From NCBI GenBank assembly GCA_031418035.1, contig JANOWU010000158.1, positions 1 through 35,367 of the forward strand: DNA of 35,367 nucleotides. Direction: 5' to 3'. A program made the position numbers and the translations under genes. Below, piece by piece: positions 25,569-33,612 of this stretch (position 1 is its first letter; every line of letters starts with the position of its first letter). The notes under the pieces are model-generated. The model saw nothing but the letters and a program-made list of their open reading frames with translations. It was not told the origin of the DNA and ran no database searches. Source of the stretch: JANOYY01 sp031418035 (GTDB lineage Bacteria > Actinomycetota > Acidimicrobiia > Acidimicrobiales > JANYDT01).

Positions 25569-28500
25569 TCAGTTCCGCCCGCTCCGGCAATCAGCGAGCT
25601 CAGCACGACAGATTCCAACGAGCTTTTGCTTCGTTACGTCTGCCTGTACTTTGTCGAGCGCGTAGTCGCCGTTACACAAGGACACCGGCCGGGAACTCTT
25701 CTTGCAGCGCTCATACCTTTTCGACGCCTCACGGAGAAGGTAAAGTCGCTCCCTCTCGGCGGACTCCAAGCAAATGCCGTAATTCACTTCACAGTGCGGA
25801 TCATGCGTGGTTGTCGTTGAGGGGTCAGCCTCCGTCGTCGAGGGTCCCGCAGTTGTCGACGGTTCATCCGCAGCCACAACAATTCCACGGCGAGTTGACG
25901 GTGGTCGTTTCGGTGCGAACACGCGCGAAGGGACAGTTCGGGGCGGCACTCCGATCGGCGGGAAAGGCTGCGGCTGCGGAATGAAGATCTGTGACCGGAC
26001 TGACGCGAACCGGACCTGGTTCGCCGAGAGCCCGCTTAAGCGGATTGCCAACTGGTCTGGTTGTTGGCTCGCGATTGGATTGTTCTTCCACGCACACCCT
26101 GGCAACTGTCCGCGTTCCCCGGTCGGGTCGATGTAGGTCTGTGGGTTGTTGAGGGCGTAGGCGTATGGACTCTCAAACGGCGAGCCGATATCGGCTGGGA
26201 GGGGGTCGGTTTGGGTGAAGGAGCCGAGCCCTGGGTTGTAATGGCGTGCCCGGAGGTTGTACTGACCAGTCGCATCCAACTGCTGACCCGTGAACCGCAA
26301 CGGATTCCCAACAAACGTCGCACCAACACTCGACGCCACCCTCGAACCACCGTAAGGCCCGTACCGATACGTCGCCCCGACCACCCCAGTTGGCGAAACA
26401 ACATTCGAGACCGACCCGACACTATCGGTCAAGTAAAACCCAACCGACGAGCTCGAAACATCCTCAAACTTCACCGGCATCGACCCGGCATAGGTATAAC
26501 GACGCTTCACAACCCCACCACTACGCTCCGCGACAAGAACAGCCAACCCACCGACCCGATCCCACAACTCCTGCGTCACGACCCCACCAGTCGTCACCGA
26601 AGAACGATTCCCGTCACCATCATAAGAAAACTCACTCAAAACACCACCCACCGACGCGCTCTTGGGCTGGCGAGCCACATCGTACGTGAACGTATCAGAC
26701 CCCGCCGTAAGCCGATCACCATTCGCGTTATACGTAAACGACGACGCCCCAAACGCAACAGCAATACCAGAACCGCCAACACCCTCGCCACCAACCAAAG
26801 CCTGATTCGGCATCACCGTAACACTCTCCCCCACCGCACCCGTCTCCCCCACAGGAACCGAACCCTCAACATCAGAATCCCCGACCTCAACACTCCCACC
26901 CTGCGCTACCGCAACCGCGCCCGGACTCGACACACCAACCAACTGATCAGCAACATCATACGTATACGTCGTAGTCACCGACCCCACCGTCTCGGTCAAC
27001 CTTGACCCAACCTTGTCATAAGTCCACAGCGTCTGATTGGCAGCCGTACACGTCGTCGCCGTAAAACACGTTCTCGTCAAACGATCCGCACTATCAAACG
27101 TATTGCGCATCGATTCCCCCGCAATCAAACCAGACGGACCAGAAACATTGATTGCAGAGGGATTCCCATTCGCATCCAACGTGTACGTAAAACCACCCAA
27201 CGAGCCACCCGGACCCGTATTCGAAATCGATGTCAAACGAGACGCCCGATCAAACGCCCGCACCTGCGACACGCCGTTCGGAATCACCATCGAGGTCATG
27301 TTCCCAACCCGATCATGCCCAAACACCGTCGAGCCTGAGGCCTCCGTCAACGACGCAACCTGACCCGCATCATCAAACGACATCGTCGAGTTCGCGCCAC
27401 CCGGAACCGTGCGACTCGTCACATTCCCGGCAGCATCATAGGAATACGACCACACATCCCCGGCACGTACGATCGAGTTCACCCGATCCGCCACGTCATA
27501 CCCATACGACGAAACACCGACACCATCGGCCATCGAAGCGACACGACCCTCACCGTCATAAGTCCACGACACCGCCGGCGTCGAATCCGAAAAGGACTTC
27601 TGGATCACACGATTCAAACTGTCATAGGTCAACGTTGTTGTTCCCAACGCCGGATTCGCTGCCGCGTTCGCATTCGCATCAACAATCTGCGTCTGATTCC
27701 CCGCCACATCGTACCCATACGTAAAACGCCTACCGGCCGCGTCTTTCTTCTCAACCAAACGGCCAACAAGGTCATACGCCCACGTAGCAACGCGAGGAAC
27801 CGTTGCCGTTGATAGCGGATCAGCGCGCGTCGCCACATAACCCATCGTCGTGTACGTCCAATTCGTGGCCCCAACAACAGGAGCCGTCACCCGAGAAACA
27901 CGATTCATCGTGTCGTAAAGATACGTGGTGCTGAGATTCTTCGCGTTCGTCGAAGTCGAGACATTCCCCACCCGGTCATACACCTTCTTTGTGACCAACC
28001 CCAACGGATCAGTCACCTGCACCGGATAGCCCGCCGCGTCGTACTGATACGAAGTCGTGTAATCCGCAGGATTCGCCCCGGCAACTGTTCCACGTGCATC
28101 AACCGTCGCCGTCATCCGCCCATCGAGATCAAACGTGGACGTCGTAATCCGACCCAATGGATCAGCGAACGACGTCCGATTCCCCGCCAGGTCATACCCG
28201 TAACTCGATGTCTTCCCCCGCAAATCAGTCGACGTCGCCAACCGATTCAACGCGTCGAAAGTCGATGAGACCGAACCCGCATCACTCACCGCCGACGTAA
28301 TGTTCCCATTCGGGTCATAGGTCTGTGACGTTGAACCATCAGGCCGGACCGTCGACACGACACGACCCAACACGTCATAGTCCGTCGTCGTAACCCGACC
28401 CAACGGATCCGTCACCGTTTTCAGCCGACTACCAGCATCATAGGTATAGCTCCACGTGAAGTCCGCCGGAACCCCACCGGCAACGTTTCCACGCGGGTCC

Positions 28501-31067
28501 ACGCGAGACACCACGCGACCCGCAGCGTCATAGCCGTACGTAGTAATCGCACCAATCGGCGATGTCTCCTTCGTTCGTAGACCGCGGGAGTCGTATTCGA
28601 ACAGCGTGATGCCACCATCGGGCGCCGTCGTTTTGATCAACTCATTCGCCGCGTTGTACTCAAACAGGACGATCCCGCCATCAGGCGCCGTCGTTTTTGT
28701 CCTACGTCCCGCATTGTCATACACATGCGTCGTCGTCCGGTTCAACGCGTCACGCTCCGTCAACACGTTTCCGTCTGCGTCATAGGTGAACTTCTGTTGA
28801 AAGTTAGTCGCTACCGCCCCAGCAACATTTCCTCGAGGTTCAGTAGTCGTCAACACCCGACCTGCCGTATCGTACGTATACGTAGTTTTAAAACCCATCG
28901 GAGTCGTCGACGACAACATGTTTCCGTTCCCATCATATGTATACGTAGACACACCGCCACGAGGATCCGTCGAGGTCGCCAACGTGCCGTCGGCATTCCA
29001 TGAATACAACATCGAAACGCCAATCGGCCGCACCTCAGAAACTACTCTCCCGTTCGTGTCATAGGTGTATGCCGTCGTATTTCCGCGAGCGTCGGTGTAC
29101 GTCAACGGATTGTTAAACGAGTCATAGGTCCACGACTCCACGTACGAGAGCGGAGCTGGCGCAGTTCGCGTCAGCATGTTGCCCCGAGAGTCATACGTCG
29201 CCGACCACAACTGCCCAAGCGCGTCAGTGAACGACGATGCATCCAATGCCCCAGTAAACTGAGTCGAGGTCGAACCGGCAGGACCAGCGACCCCTCGAGG
29301 CACATTTCCAGCTCGGTTGTACACAGTCACGGCACCCGAAGCATCCGTCACTGTCGTCGTCCCGGCACCATCGTCGTACACGAACGACGACAAATTGTTC
29401 AACTGGTCCTTTTGAGTAAGAACCCGACCGACAGCATCGAAGGTATTCGTAAACTGAACATTGCCCAGCGGATCTGTCTCTGTGACCACGAACCCGTTCA
29501 CGTCGTAGGCATACGTCCAAACCTTCGCGCGCACGTCCGTAAAAGACGTCAATTGCGATGATCCAGCAGCACCGGTGTACCCATACTTCACCAGCCGATT
29601 GTCCGACCCCTTGACCTGGATCAAACGCCCCGTACCCGCGACACCACCAGTGGCCGCCGTCCCCGTTCCATACGTAAACGTAAATGTCTTCCCCGACGAA
29701 TCCGTAACCACAGACACACGTCCAGTGCCGTCATACGCGACAGAAACGCCCTGACCAGAACGATCCACAATCCCCGCGAGTTTTCCGTTGGCCGAGAACG
29801 TCCGCTTGGTCTGATCATTCCAGCTCAGCGTCCAGCCACCCCCGACAGCAGCTGCAGCTGTTGCAATAACACCAGCCGGGGTAACGAATCCACCAGCGCC
29901 ATTCGACAAGAACTCAACCACTGCTCCGTTTCCGGCACGCCACGACAAAGCGCCGGTGGTCGAATCCAGCGATACAGACTCCTGATACGCCGTCCACCAC
30001 CCTGAACCGAGCGTCGAGCTCGAAGTCTGACGCGAGTCATAGTTCCGGGACAGAACCAAACCCTCACCACGACCCGGCAACACCAAATCAGTCACCGCAT
30101 GATCAAACCCACCCGTCGCAGAGTTCACAGGATCAGCAATCATCGCCGGAGCCACTGAGGGCTTTATCGGCCCACCCGACCTCCACACGCCCCAACCGTT
30201 CATCGTCCGGAAAGCCATTTGGCCAGGATTTGCAAGGTTCGCTGCCTGGTAGTGGGCAGCCACTCGGGCCGCTGGTAAAACGCCGCCGTACACTGCGATC
30301 TCATCGATCGAGCCCTGCCAGTAGCGTTCAGAGTTTCCAATGGTCGTACCTTCGCCGCCAGTCAAAGGCGAAGCTCCGCACGCAACCGCACAGACCACTT
30401 TCGTATTCGTTGGTGCCTGTACGCCATCGACGTAGAGCCGAAACTGCGAGGGGTCGACCGGCGTCCCAGACGGAGCCGACCATGTGCCTACGACGTGATG
30501 CCATTGGTTGTCGTTATACGAGCCAACCGATTCAATCCCAAGAAACACAAAGTTGGCATCAAGCACAATGAACAAAGAGCCCAAAGACGAAAGAGCTCCA
30601 CCGTTTCCCATTCCAAGTGTCAAACTCCTCCCGTTGATCCCGTCCGTCGGACGAGTCGACACGATGGACGAAAACTCGTTGCTCGAGGGACCAGTCGTTT
30701 TGATCCATGCTTCTAGCGACCGTGACGTGACCGAACTCTGCAAAAGGCCGGTGTTGACCCGATCATTAACGCCGTCAAACCCCACGGACCTGCTGCCAGC
30801 TAGAACCCCCGGAGCGCCCACGACTGCACCGTTCACTGCAATGCCAGGGTTTCCATTCCCGACCTCATCAACCAAATTCACGCCACTGGATTCCTCGAAC
30901 CGCCAATACGCCAACGGCGTATCGGCAAGTACTTCCGAGCGATACGTCCCCGGTACCGTCTGTGCCGCCACCTTCTCTGGAAGCACGATCGGCACAGCCA
31001 CAAGCCCCGCCAGCGTCACGCCAATCACGCTCAAGACCAAACGCCGGAGAGACAAAACGCGAACCAC
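25569..31067 (-). CDS. Secreted LamG/YD-repeat Rhs protein with variable C-terminal tip
   Basis: About 1832 residues from GTG 31067, which has GAGAG 6 nt upstream. Domain order: signal peptide (1-35, ending VAA), a LamG/concanavalin-like domain (about 40-275, YWRFEES to IDEIAVYGGVLP), a DUF6531-like start of the shell (PVNSATGGFDHAVTDLVLPG), dozens of YD repeats of the YTYDxxGR type to about 1560, then the Rhs core (YRYGPYGG, GQYNLRARHYNPGLGSFTQTDP) ending DPTG at 1647-1650. The 182-residue tip has a Pro/Thr-rich linker and a helical Cys domain with two CX6C pairs (CEVNYGIC, CRAELADC). The YD shell encapsulates the tip in known relatives. Sec export in a monoderm suggests contact-dependent delivery. 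The tip activity is unknown. A two-gene cassette follows. Confidence 0.92.
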   Translation of the reverse strand: MVRVLSLRRLVLSVIGVTLAGLVAVPIVLPEKVAAQTVPGTYRSEVLADTPLAYWRFEESSGVNLVDEVGNGNPGIAVNGAVVGAPGVLAGSRSVGFDGVNDRVNTGLLQSSVTSRSLEAWIKTTGPSSNEFSSIVSTRPTDGINGRSLTLGMGNGGALSSLGSLFIVLDANFVFLGIESVGSYNDNQWHHVVGTWSAPSGTPVDPSQFRLYVDGVQAPTNTKVVCAVACGASPLTGGEGTTIGNSERYWQGSIDEIAVYGGVLPAARVAAHYQAANLANPGQMAFRTMNGWGVWRSGGPIKPSVAPAMIADPVNSATGGFDHAVTDLVLPGRGEGLVLSRNYDSRQTSSSTLGSGWWTAYQESVSLDSTTGALSWRAGNGAVVEFLSNGAGGFVTPAGVIATAAAAVGGGWTLSWNDQTKRTFSANGKLAGIVDRSGQGVSVAYDGTGRVSVVTDSSGKTFTFTYGTGTAATGGVAGTGRLIQVKGSDNRLVKYGYTGAAGSSQLTSFTDVRAKVWTYAYDVNGFVVTETDPLGNVQFTNTFDAVGRVLTQKDQLNNLSSFVYDDGAGTTTVTDASGAVTVYNRAGNVPRGVAGPAGSTSTQFTGALDASSFTDALGQLWSATYDSRGNMLTRTAPAPLSYVESWTYDSFNNPLTYTDARGNTTAYTYDTNGRVVSEVRPIGVSMLYSWNADGTLATSTDPRGGVSTYTYDGNGNMLSSTTPMGFKTTYTYDTAGRVLTTTEPRGNVAGAVATNFQQKFTYDADGNVLTERDALNRTTTHVYDNAGRRTKTTAPDGGIVLFEYNAANELIKTTAPDGGITLFEYDSRGLRTKETSPIGAITTYGYDAAGRVVSRVDPRGNVAGGVPADFTWSYTYDAGSRLKTVTDPLGRVTTTDYDVLGRVVSTVRPDGSTSQTYDPNGNITSAVSDAGSVSSTFDALNRLATSTDLRGKTSSYGYDLAGNRTSFADPLGRITTSTFDLDGRMTATVDARGTVAGANPADYTTSYQYDAAGYPVQVTDPLGLVTKKVYDRVGNVSTSTNAKNLSTTYLYDTMNRVSRVTAPVVGATNWTYTTMGYVATRADPLSTATVPRVATWAYDLVGRLVEKKDAAGRRFTYGYDVAGNQTQIVDANANAAANPALGTTTLTYDSLNRVIQKSFSDSTPAVSWTYDGEGRVASMADGVGVSSYGYDVADRVNSIVRAGDVWSYSYDAAGNVTSRTVPGGANSTMSFDDAGQVASLTEASGSTVFGHDRVGNMTSMVIPNGVSQVRAFDRASRLTSISNTGPGGSLGGFTYTLDANGNPSAINVSGPSGLIAGESMRNTFDSADRLTRTCFTATTCTAANQTLWTYDKVGSRLTETVGSVTTTYTYDVADQLVGVSSPGAVAVAQGGSVEVGDSDVEGSVPVGETGAVGESVTVMPNQALVGGEGVGGSGIAVAFGASSFTYNANGDRLTAGSDTFTYDVARQPKSASVGGVLSEFSYDGDGNRSSVTTGGVVTQELWDRVGGLAVLVAERSGGVVKRRYTYAGSMPVKFEDVSSSSVGFYLTDSVGSVSNVVSPTGVVGATYRYGPYGGSRVASSVGATFVGNPLRFTGQQLDATGQYNLRARHYNPGLGSFTQTDPLPADIGSPFESPYAYALNNPQTYIDPTGERGQLPGCAWKNNPIASQQPDQLAIRLSGLSANQVRFASVRSQIFIPQPQPFPPIGVPPRTVPSRVFAPKRPPSTRRGIVVAADEPSTTAGPSTTEADPSTTTTHDPHCEVNYGICLESAERERLYLLREASKRYERCKKSSRPVSLCNGDYALDKVQADVTKQKLVGICRAELADCRSGRN
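26200..26219 (-). repeat. 20-bp direct repeat, copy in the main rhs core
   Basis: Encodes FTQTDP at residues 1617-1622 of the Rhs protein. Identical to 25015-25034. The distance of 1185 bp is a multiple of three. Confidence 0.85.
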
Positions 31068-31149
31068 AAACACCTCTCTCGCCCCGCAACGCCGCTTGGG
31101 GTCAAACAAAAAGGTAACAGCGGCCAACTCCGAACCTGTGGATGGCGAA

Positions 31150-31974
31150 TCAATGCTTGCGGAAAGCAGCGTCCACGAGGGCCTTCGGAGCGCGGACGCT
31201 GCTCGGTTGGTACATCCCGTGGTCAAGAAGCTGCTGCGCAGCCGCCACGAACGCACCTTGCCCGAATGCGGTGAGGGCACCACCGGTCGAGATGCGCCGC
31301 GCTCCCCAGTCCGTCAACTGTTGCACCGTGGGGCCGCCGTCCAGCAGGAGCGCGTTCACAGGAACGCCGAGCGCCACCACCTTTGCATACTCCTCCTCGG
31401 TCTTGAGCCCCGGTGCGTAGATCACGTCGGCTCCAGCATCAACGTATGCGCGCAGACGACTGACCGTGTCGTCGATGTCATCGATTCCATTGAGATGGTT
31501 TTCCGCTCGTGCAGTGAGCAGCACCCCGTGACGATGTGCTTCCTCTGCAGCGGCGCCGACTCGGTTCACAGCGACGTTGACCGAGTCAATGCGACCCGAA
31601 GAGGGGTCCCAGTCTTCTATGGATATTCCTGACGCACCGGCGTCGGCCAGCAGCCAGACCGTATGGGCAACCTCATCGGGCGTGTCGCCGTAGCAGCGTT
31701 CGGCGTCGACATTGACAGGTATGCTTACGGCTTCGGCGAGCGCCTCAACGTGGGCGACGAGCTCGAGGCGCTGCAACGACATGTCGCGACGCCCGAGAGT
31801 AGCCGCATACCCCGAACTTGTTGTTGCCAGAGCCGCAAATCCCATCGCCTCCAGTAGACGAGCGGTGCCGACGTCGCACGGGTTCGGGATCAAGAACGTG
31901 CCGGCGCGGTGTAACTCGGCGAAATTGGCTCGAATCGTCGAGAGAGACGCTGGTTCGAATGGCTTAGGTGACAT
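31150..31974 (-). CDS. Isocitrate lyase/PEP mutase family protein
   Basis: 274-residue TIM-barrel enzyme acting on C-C or C-P bonds of 2-oxo/2-hydroxy acids. Recognisable are LIPNPCDVGTARLLEAMGFAALATTSSG at the N-terminus, NVDAERCYGDTPDEVAHTV (the metal-binding acidic loop), GISIEDWDP and LTARAENHLNG. The KRCGH loop of true methylisocitrate lyases is absent, so lyase activity on isocitrate is doubtful. An oxaloacetate-decarboxylase-like or carboxy-PEP-like role is possible. TAGGTT 6 nt before the ATG suggests a leaderless mRNA. The rhs gene starts 82 bp beyond its stop on the same strand. Confidence 0.88.
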   Translation of the reverse strand: MSPKPFEPASLSTIRANFAELHRAGTFLIPNPCDVGTARLLEAMGFAALATTSSGYAATLGRRDMSLQRLELVAHVEALAEAVSIPVNVDAERCYGDTPDEVAHTVWLLADAGASGISIEDWDPSSGRIDSVNVAVNRVGAAAEEAHRHGVLLTARAENHLNGIDDIDDTVSRLRAYVDAGADVIYAPGLKTEEEYAKVVALGVPVNALLLDGGPTVQQLTDWGARRISTGGALTAFGQGAFVAAAQQLLDHGMYQPSSVRAPKALVDAAFRKH

Positions 31975-31980
31975 GGCATG

Positions 31981-31986
31981 AACCTA
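31981..31986 (-). promoter_or_regulatory. Leaderless -10 box of the ICL/PEP mutase family gene
   Basis: TAGGTT on the minus strand, 6 nt before ATG 31974. Confidence 0.45.
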
Positions 31987-32028
31987 GCGCCGACATGGAA
32001 CGGGGGCCGCCGAATTCGCCAGGCTTCG

Positions 32029-32796
32029 TCAGCCAACGACGGCGGGAAGAAGCTCACCGATGAGCCCGCGCACCACAACGGTGGCGTGATGGTCCATTTC
32101 CGTGGGCGAACCGTTCACGATCACGATCGGCACTCCCCGCTTGGCCGCAATCGGCACCATCTGGTTGACCGGGCCGACGGCGAGCGTCGACCCGACGCAC
32201 AGGAGCAGATCACATGTGGCTGCCGTTTGGAATGCCCGATCGATGACGGCAGGGACGAGGTTTTGGCCAAAGCTGATCGTCGCCGACTTGACGACGCCGC
32301 CACACTCGGGACAATTCGGATCGGCTTCGCCATTTCGTACACGATCGAGGAAAGGATCCATCGGCCACTCGCGTTTGCATGACCAACACATCGCGCGTCG
32401 CATCGTGCCGTGCACCTCGACAACCTTCTCCGCTGACGATCCCGCACGCTGATGCAGCTCGTCGATGTTCTGCGTCACGAGCGCAAGAAGCGATCCGCGC
32501 TCCTCGAGAGTAACCAACGCTCGATGACCGGCGTTGGGTTGCGCATCCCACGCAGGGGAATGAAGACGCGTCTGCCATGCAATCTCACGAACCTCCGGGT
32601 CGTGGAGGTAATGCTGCAGGGTGGAGGTGCGCTCGGCTTTCGGGTTCAGCGTCCAGACGCCTTGCGGGCCGCGGAAATCGGGAATGCCGGAGTCGGTCGA
32701 GATGCCGGCTCCAGTAAGCACACCTATCGAATTCGCCGAGGCAAGTAGGGAACCGGCCAGTGAGACTGCTGTTTTCGTCGATTCATCAAGAGTCAT
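32029..32796 (-). CDS. NAD-dependent protein deacylase (sirtuin)
   Basis: 255 residues from ATG 32796. It removes acyl groups from lysines using NAD. Motifs in order: GAGISTDSGIPDFRGPQGVW (NAD binding), TQNIDELHQRAG, the catalytic His in VEVHGTM, a Cys4 zinc site CWSC...CPEC, SFGQNL, and CVGSTLAVGPVN at the Rossmann end. All key residues are present. An upstream in-frame ATG at 32856 would add 20 basic residues and overlap the promoter region of the divergent gene, so I reject it. It is divergent from a conserved gene of unknown function with 74 bp between starts. Confidence 0.94.
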   Translation of the reverse strand: MTLDESTKTAVSLAGSLLASANSIGVLTGAGISTDSGIPDFRGPQGVWTLNPKAERTSTLQHYLHDPEVREIAWQTRLHSPAWDAQPNAGHRALVTLEERGSLLALVTQNIDELHQRAGSSAEKVVEVHGTMRRAMCWSCKREWPMDPFLDRVRNGEADPNCPECGGVVKSATISFGQNLVPAVIDRAFQTAATCDLLLCVGSTLAVGPVNQMVPIAAKRGVPIVIVNGSPTEMDHHATVVVRGLIGELLPAVVG

Positions 32797-32870
32797 TGGA
32801 GGAGCCCACCTACGTTTACGACTGCGGAACACACAAACCTTCGCACATTCCCTCACCCTATGGAGTTGTT

Positions 32871-33530
32871 ATGCGTGCCCTACCTGATGAAGAGCGTGCC
32901 CTCCCGGAGCATGTTCTCGTTGACCCCACCGCCACCGAAATCTGGATCGAACCCTGGCCCGATCCAGTGACCGACGAGCTCGGACACGATCCCAAATCGC
33001 CCTACGTCGAGCGCTTCTGGCTCGGCATACTCGGGCCATCGGCGACATGGCTACTTCGCTCAGTGTCGTATGGATTCGACGTCGCGCCCAACGGCTTCGC
33101 ACTTGCACCTATCGAAACCGCCCGAGTACTCGGCATCGGGGACCGCACGGGCAAGCACTCGCCTTTGCAACGTGCCCTTGGCCGTCTGTGTACGTTCGAT
33201 CTTGCCTATCGCCGTGGCGACACACTCGTCGTCCGTGCTCGGGTACCGTGGCTCGAACCACGCCAGGTTCAGCGCCTGTCGGCGAACCTGGTTGCCGAGC
33301 ACCGACTTTGGGAAGACGCCGAACTGCAGAACTCCGCGGTGCACGCCACCCGCCGACGAGCGGCCACCTTGGCGCTCAGCACCGCTCGCACAGGCGGATC
33401 GTCGTCGGACGTCGTTCGGGTGCTGAGTCGAAGCGGCGTGGACCGCGACGCCACTCATGAACTCACCACGTGGGCCTTGACGCAGCTTGGTTTGAGCAAC
33501 CGTACGCCTCGTGAGGCCAAGGCCGGATAG
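32871..33530 (+). CDS. Conserved protein of unknown function
   Basis: 219 residues, soluble, without signal peptide. ATG 32871 has GGAG with 5-nt spacing. An upstream in-frame start overlaps the sirtuin gene and is rejected. Conserved-looking blocks are YVERFWLGILGPSATWLLRSVSYGFD, the loop ETARVLGIGDRTGKHSPLQRALGRLCTFDLA, and VVRARVPWLEPRQVQRL. The middle part, with RTGKHSPLQRALGRL, has the look of a winged-helix or replication-initiator-like DNA-binding segment, but I cannot place it in a family. Confidence 0.75.
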   Translation: MRALPDEERALPEHVLVDPTATEIWIEPWPDPVTDELGHDPKSPYVERFWLGILGPSATWLLRSVSYGFDVAPNGFALAPIETARVLGIGDRTGKHSPLQRALGRLCTFDLAYRRGDTLVVRARVPWLEPRQVQRLSANLVAEHRLWEDAELQNSAVHATRRRAATLALSTARTGGSSSDVVRVLSRSGVDRDATHELTTWALTQLGLSNRTPREAKAG

Positions 33531-33612
33531 CCGCGCGCTGCGCAGTGTTCGACTCGCGACACCAGCCGACGCTGCCGCGGAAACTGTCGTACGGGTCGTT
33601 CACGATAAGTCT

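Noticed and set aside
26061..27005. Plus-strand open frames inside the rhs gene
   Set aside because: Antisense shadows of the YD-repeat coding sequence; Arg/Thr-rich translations without domains.
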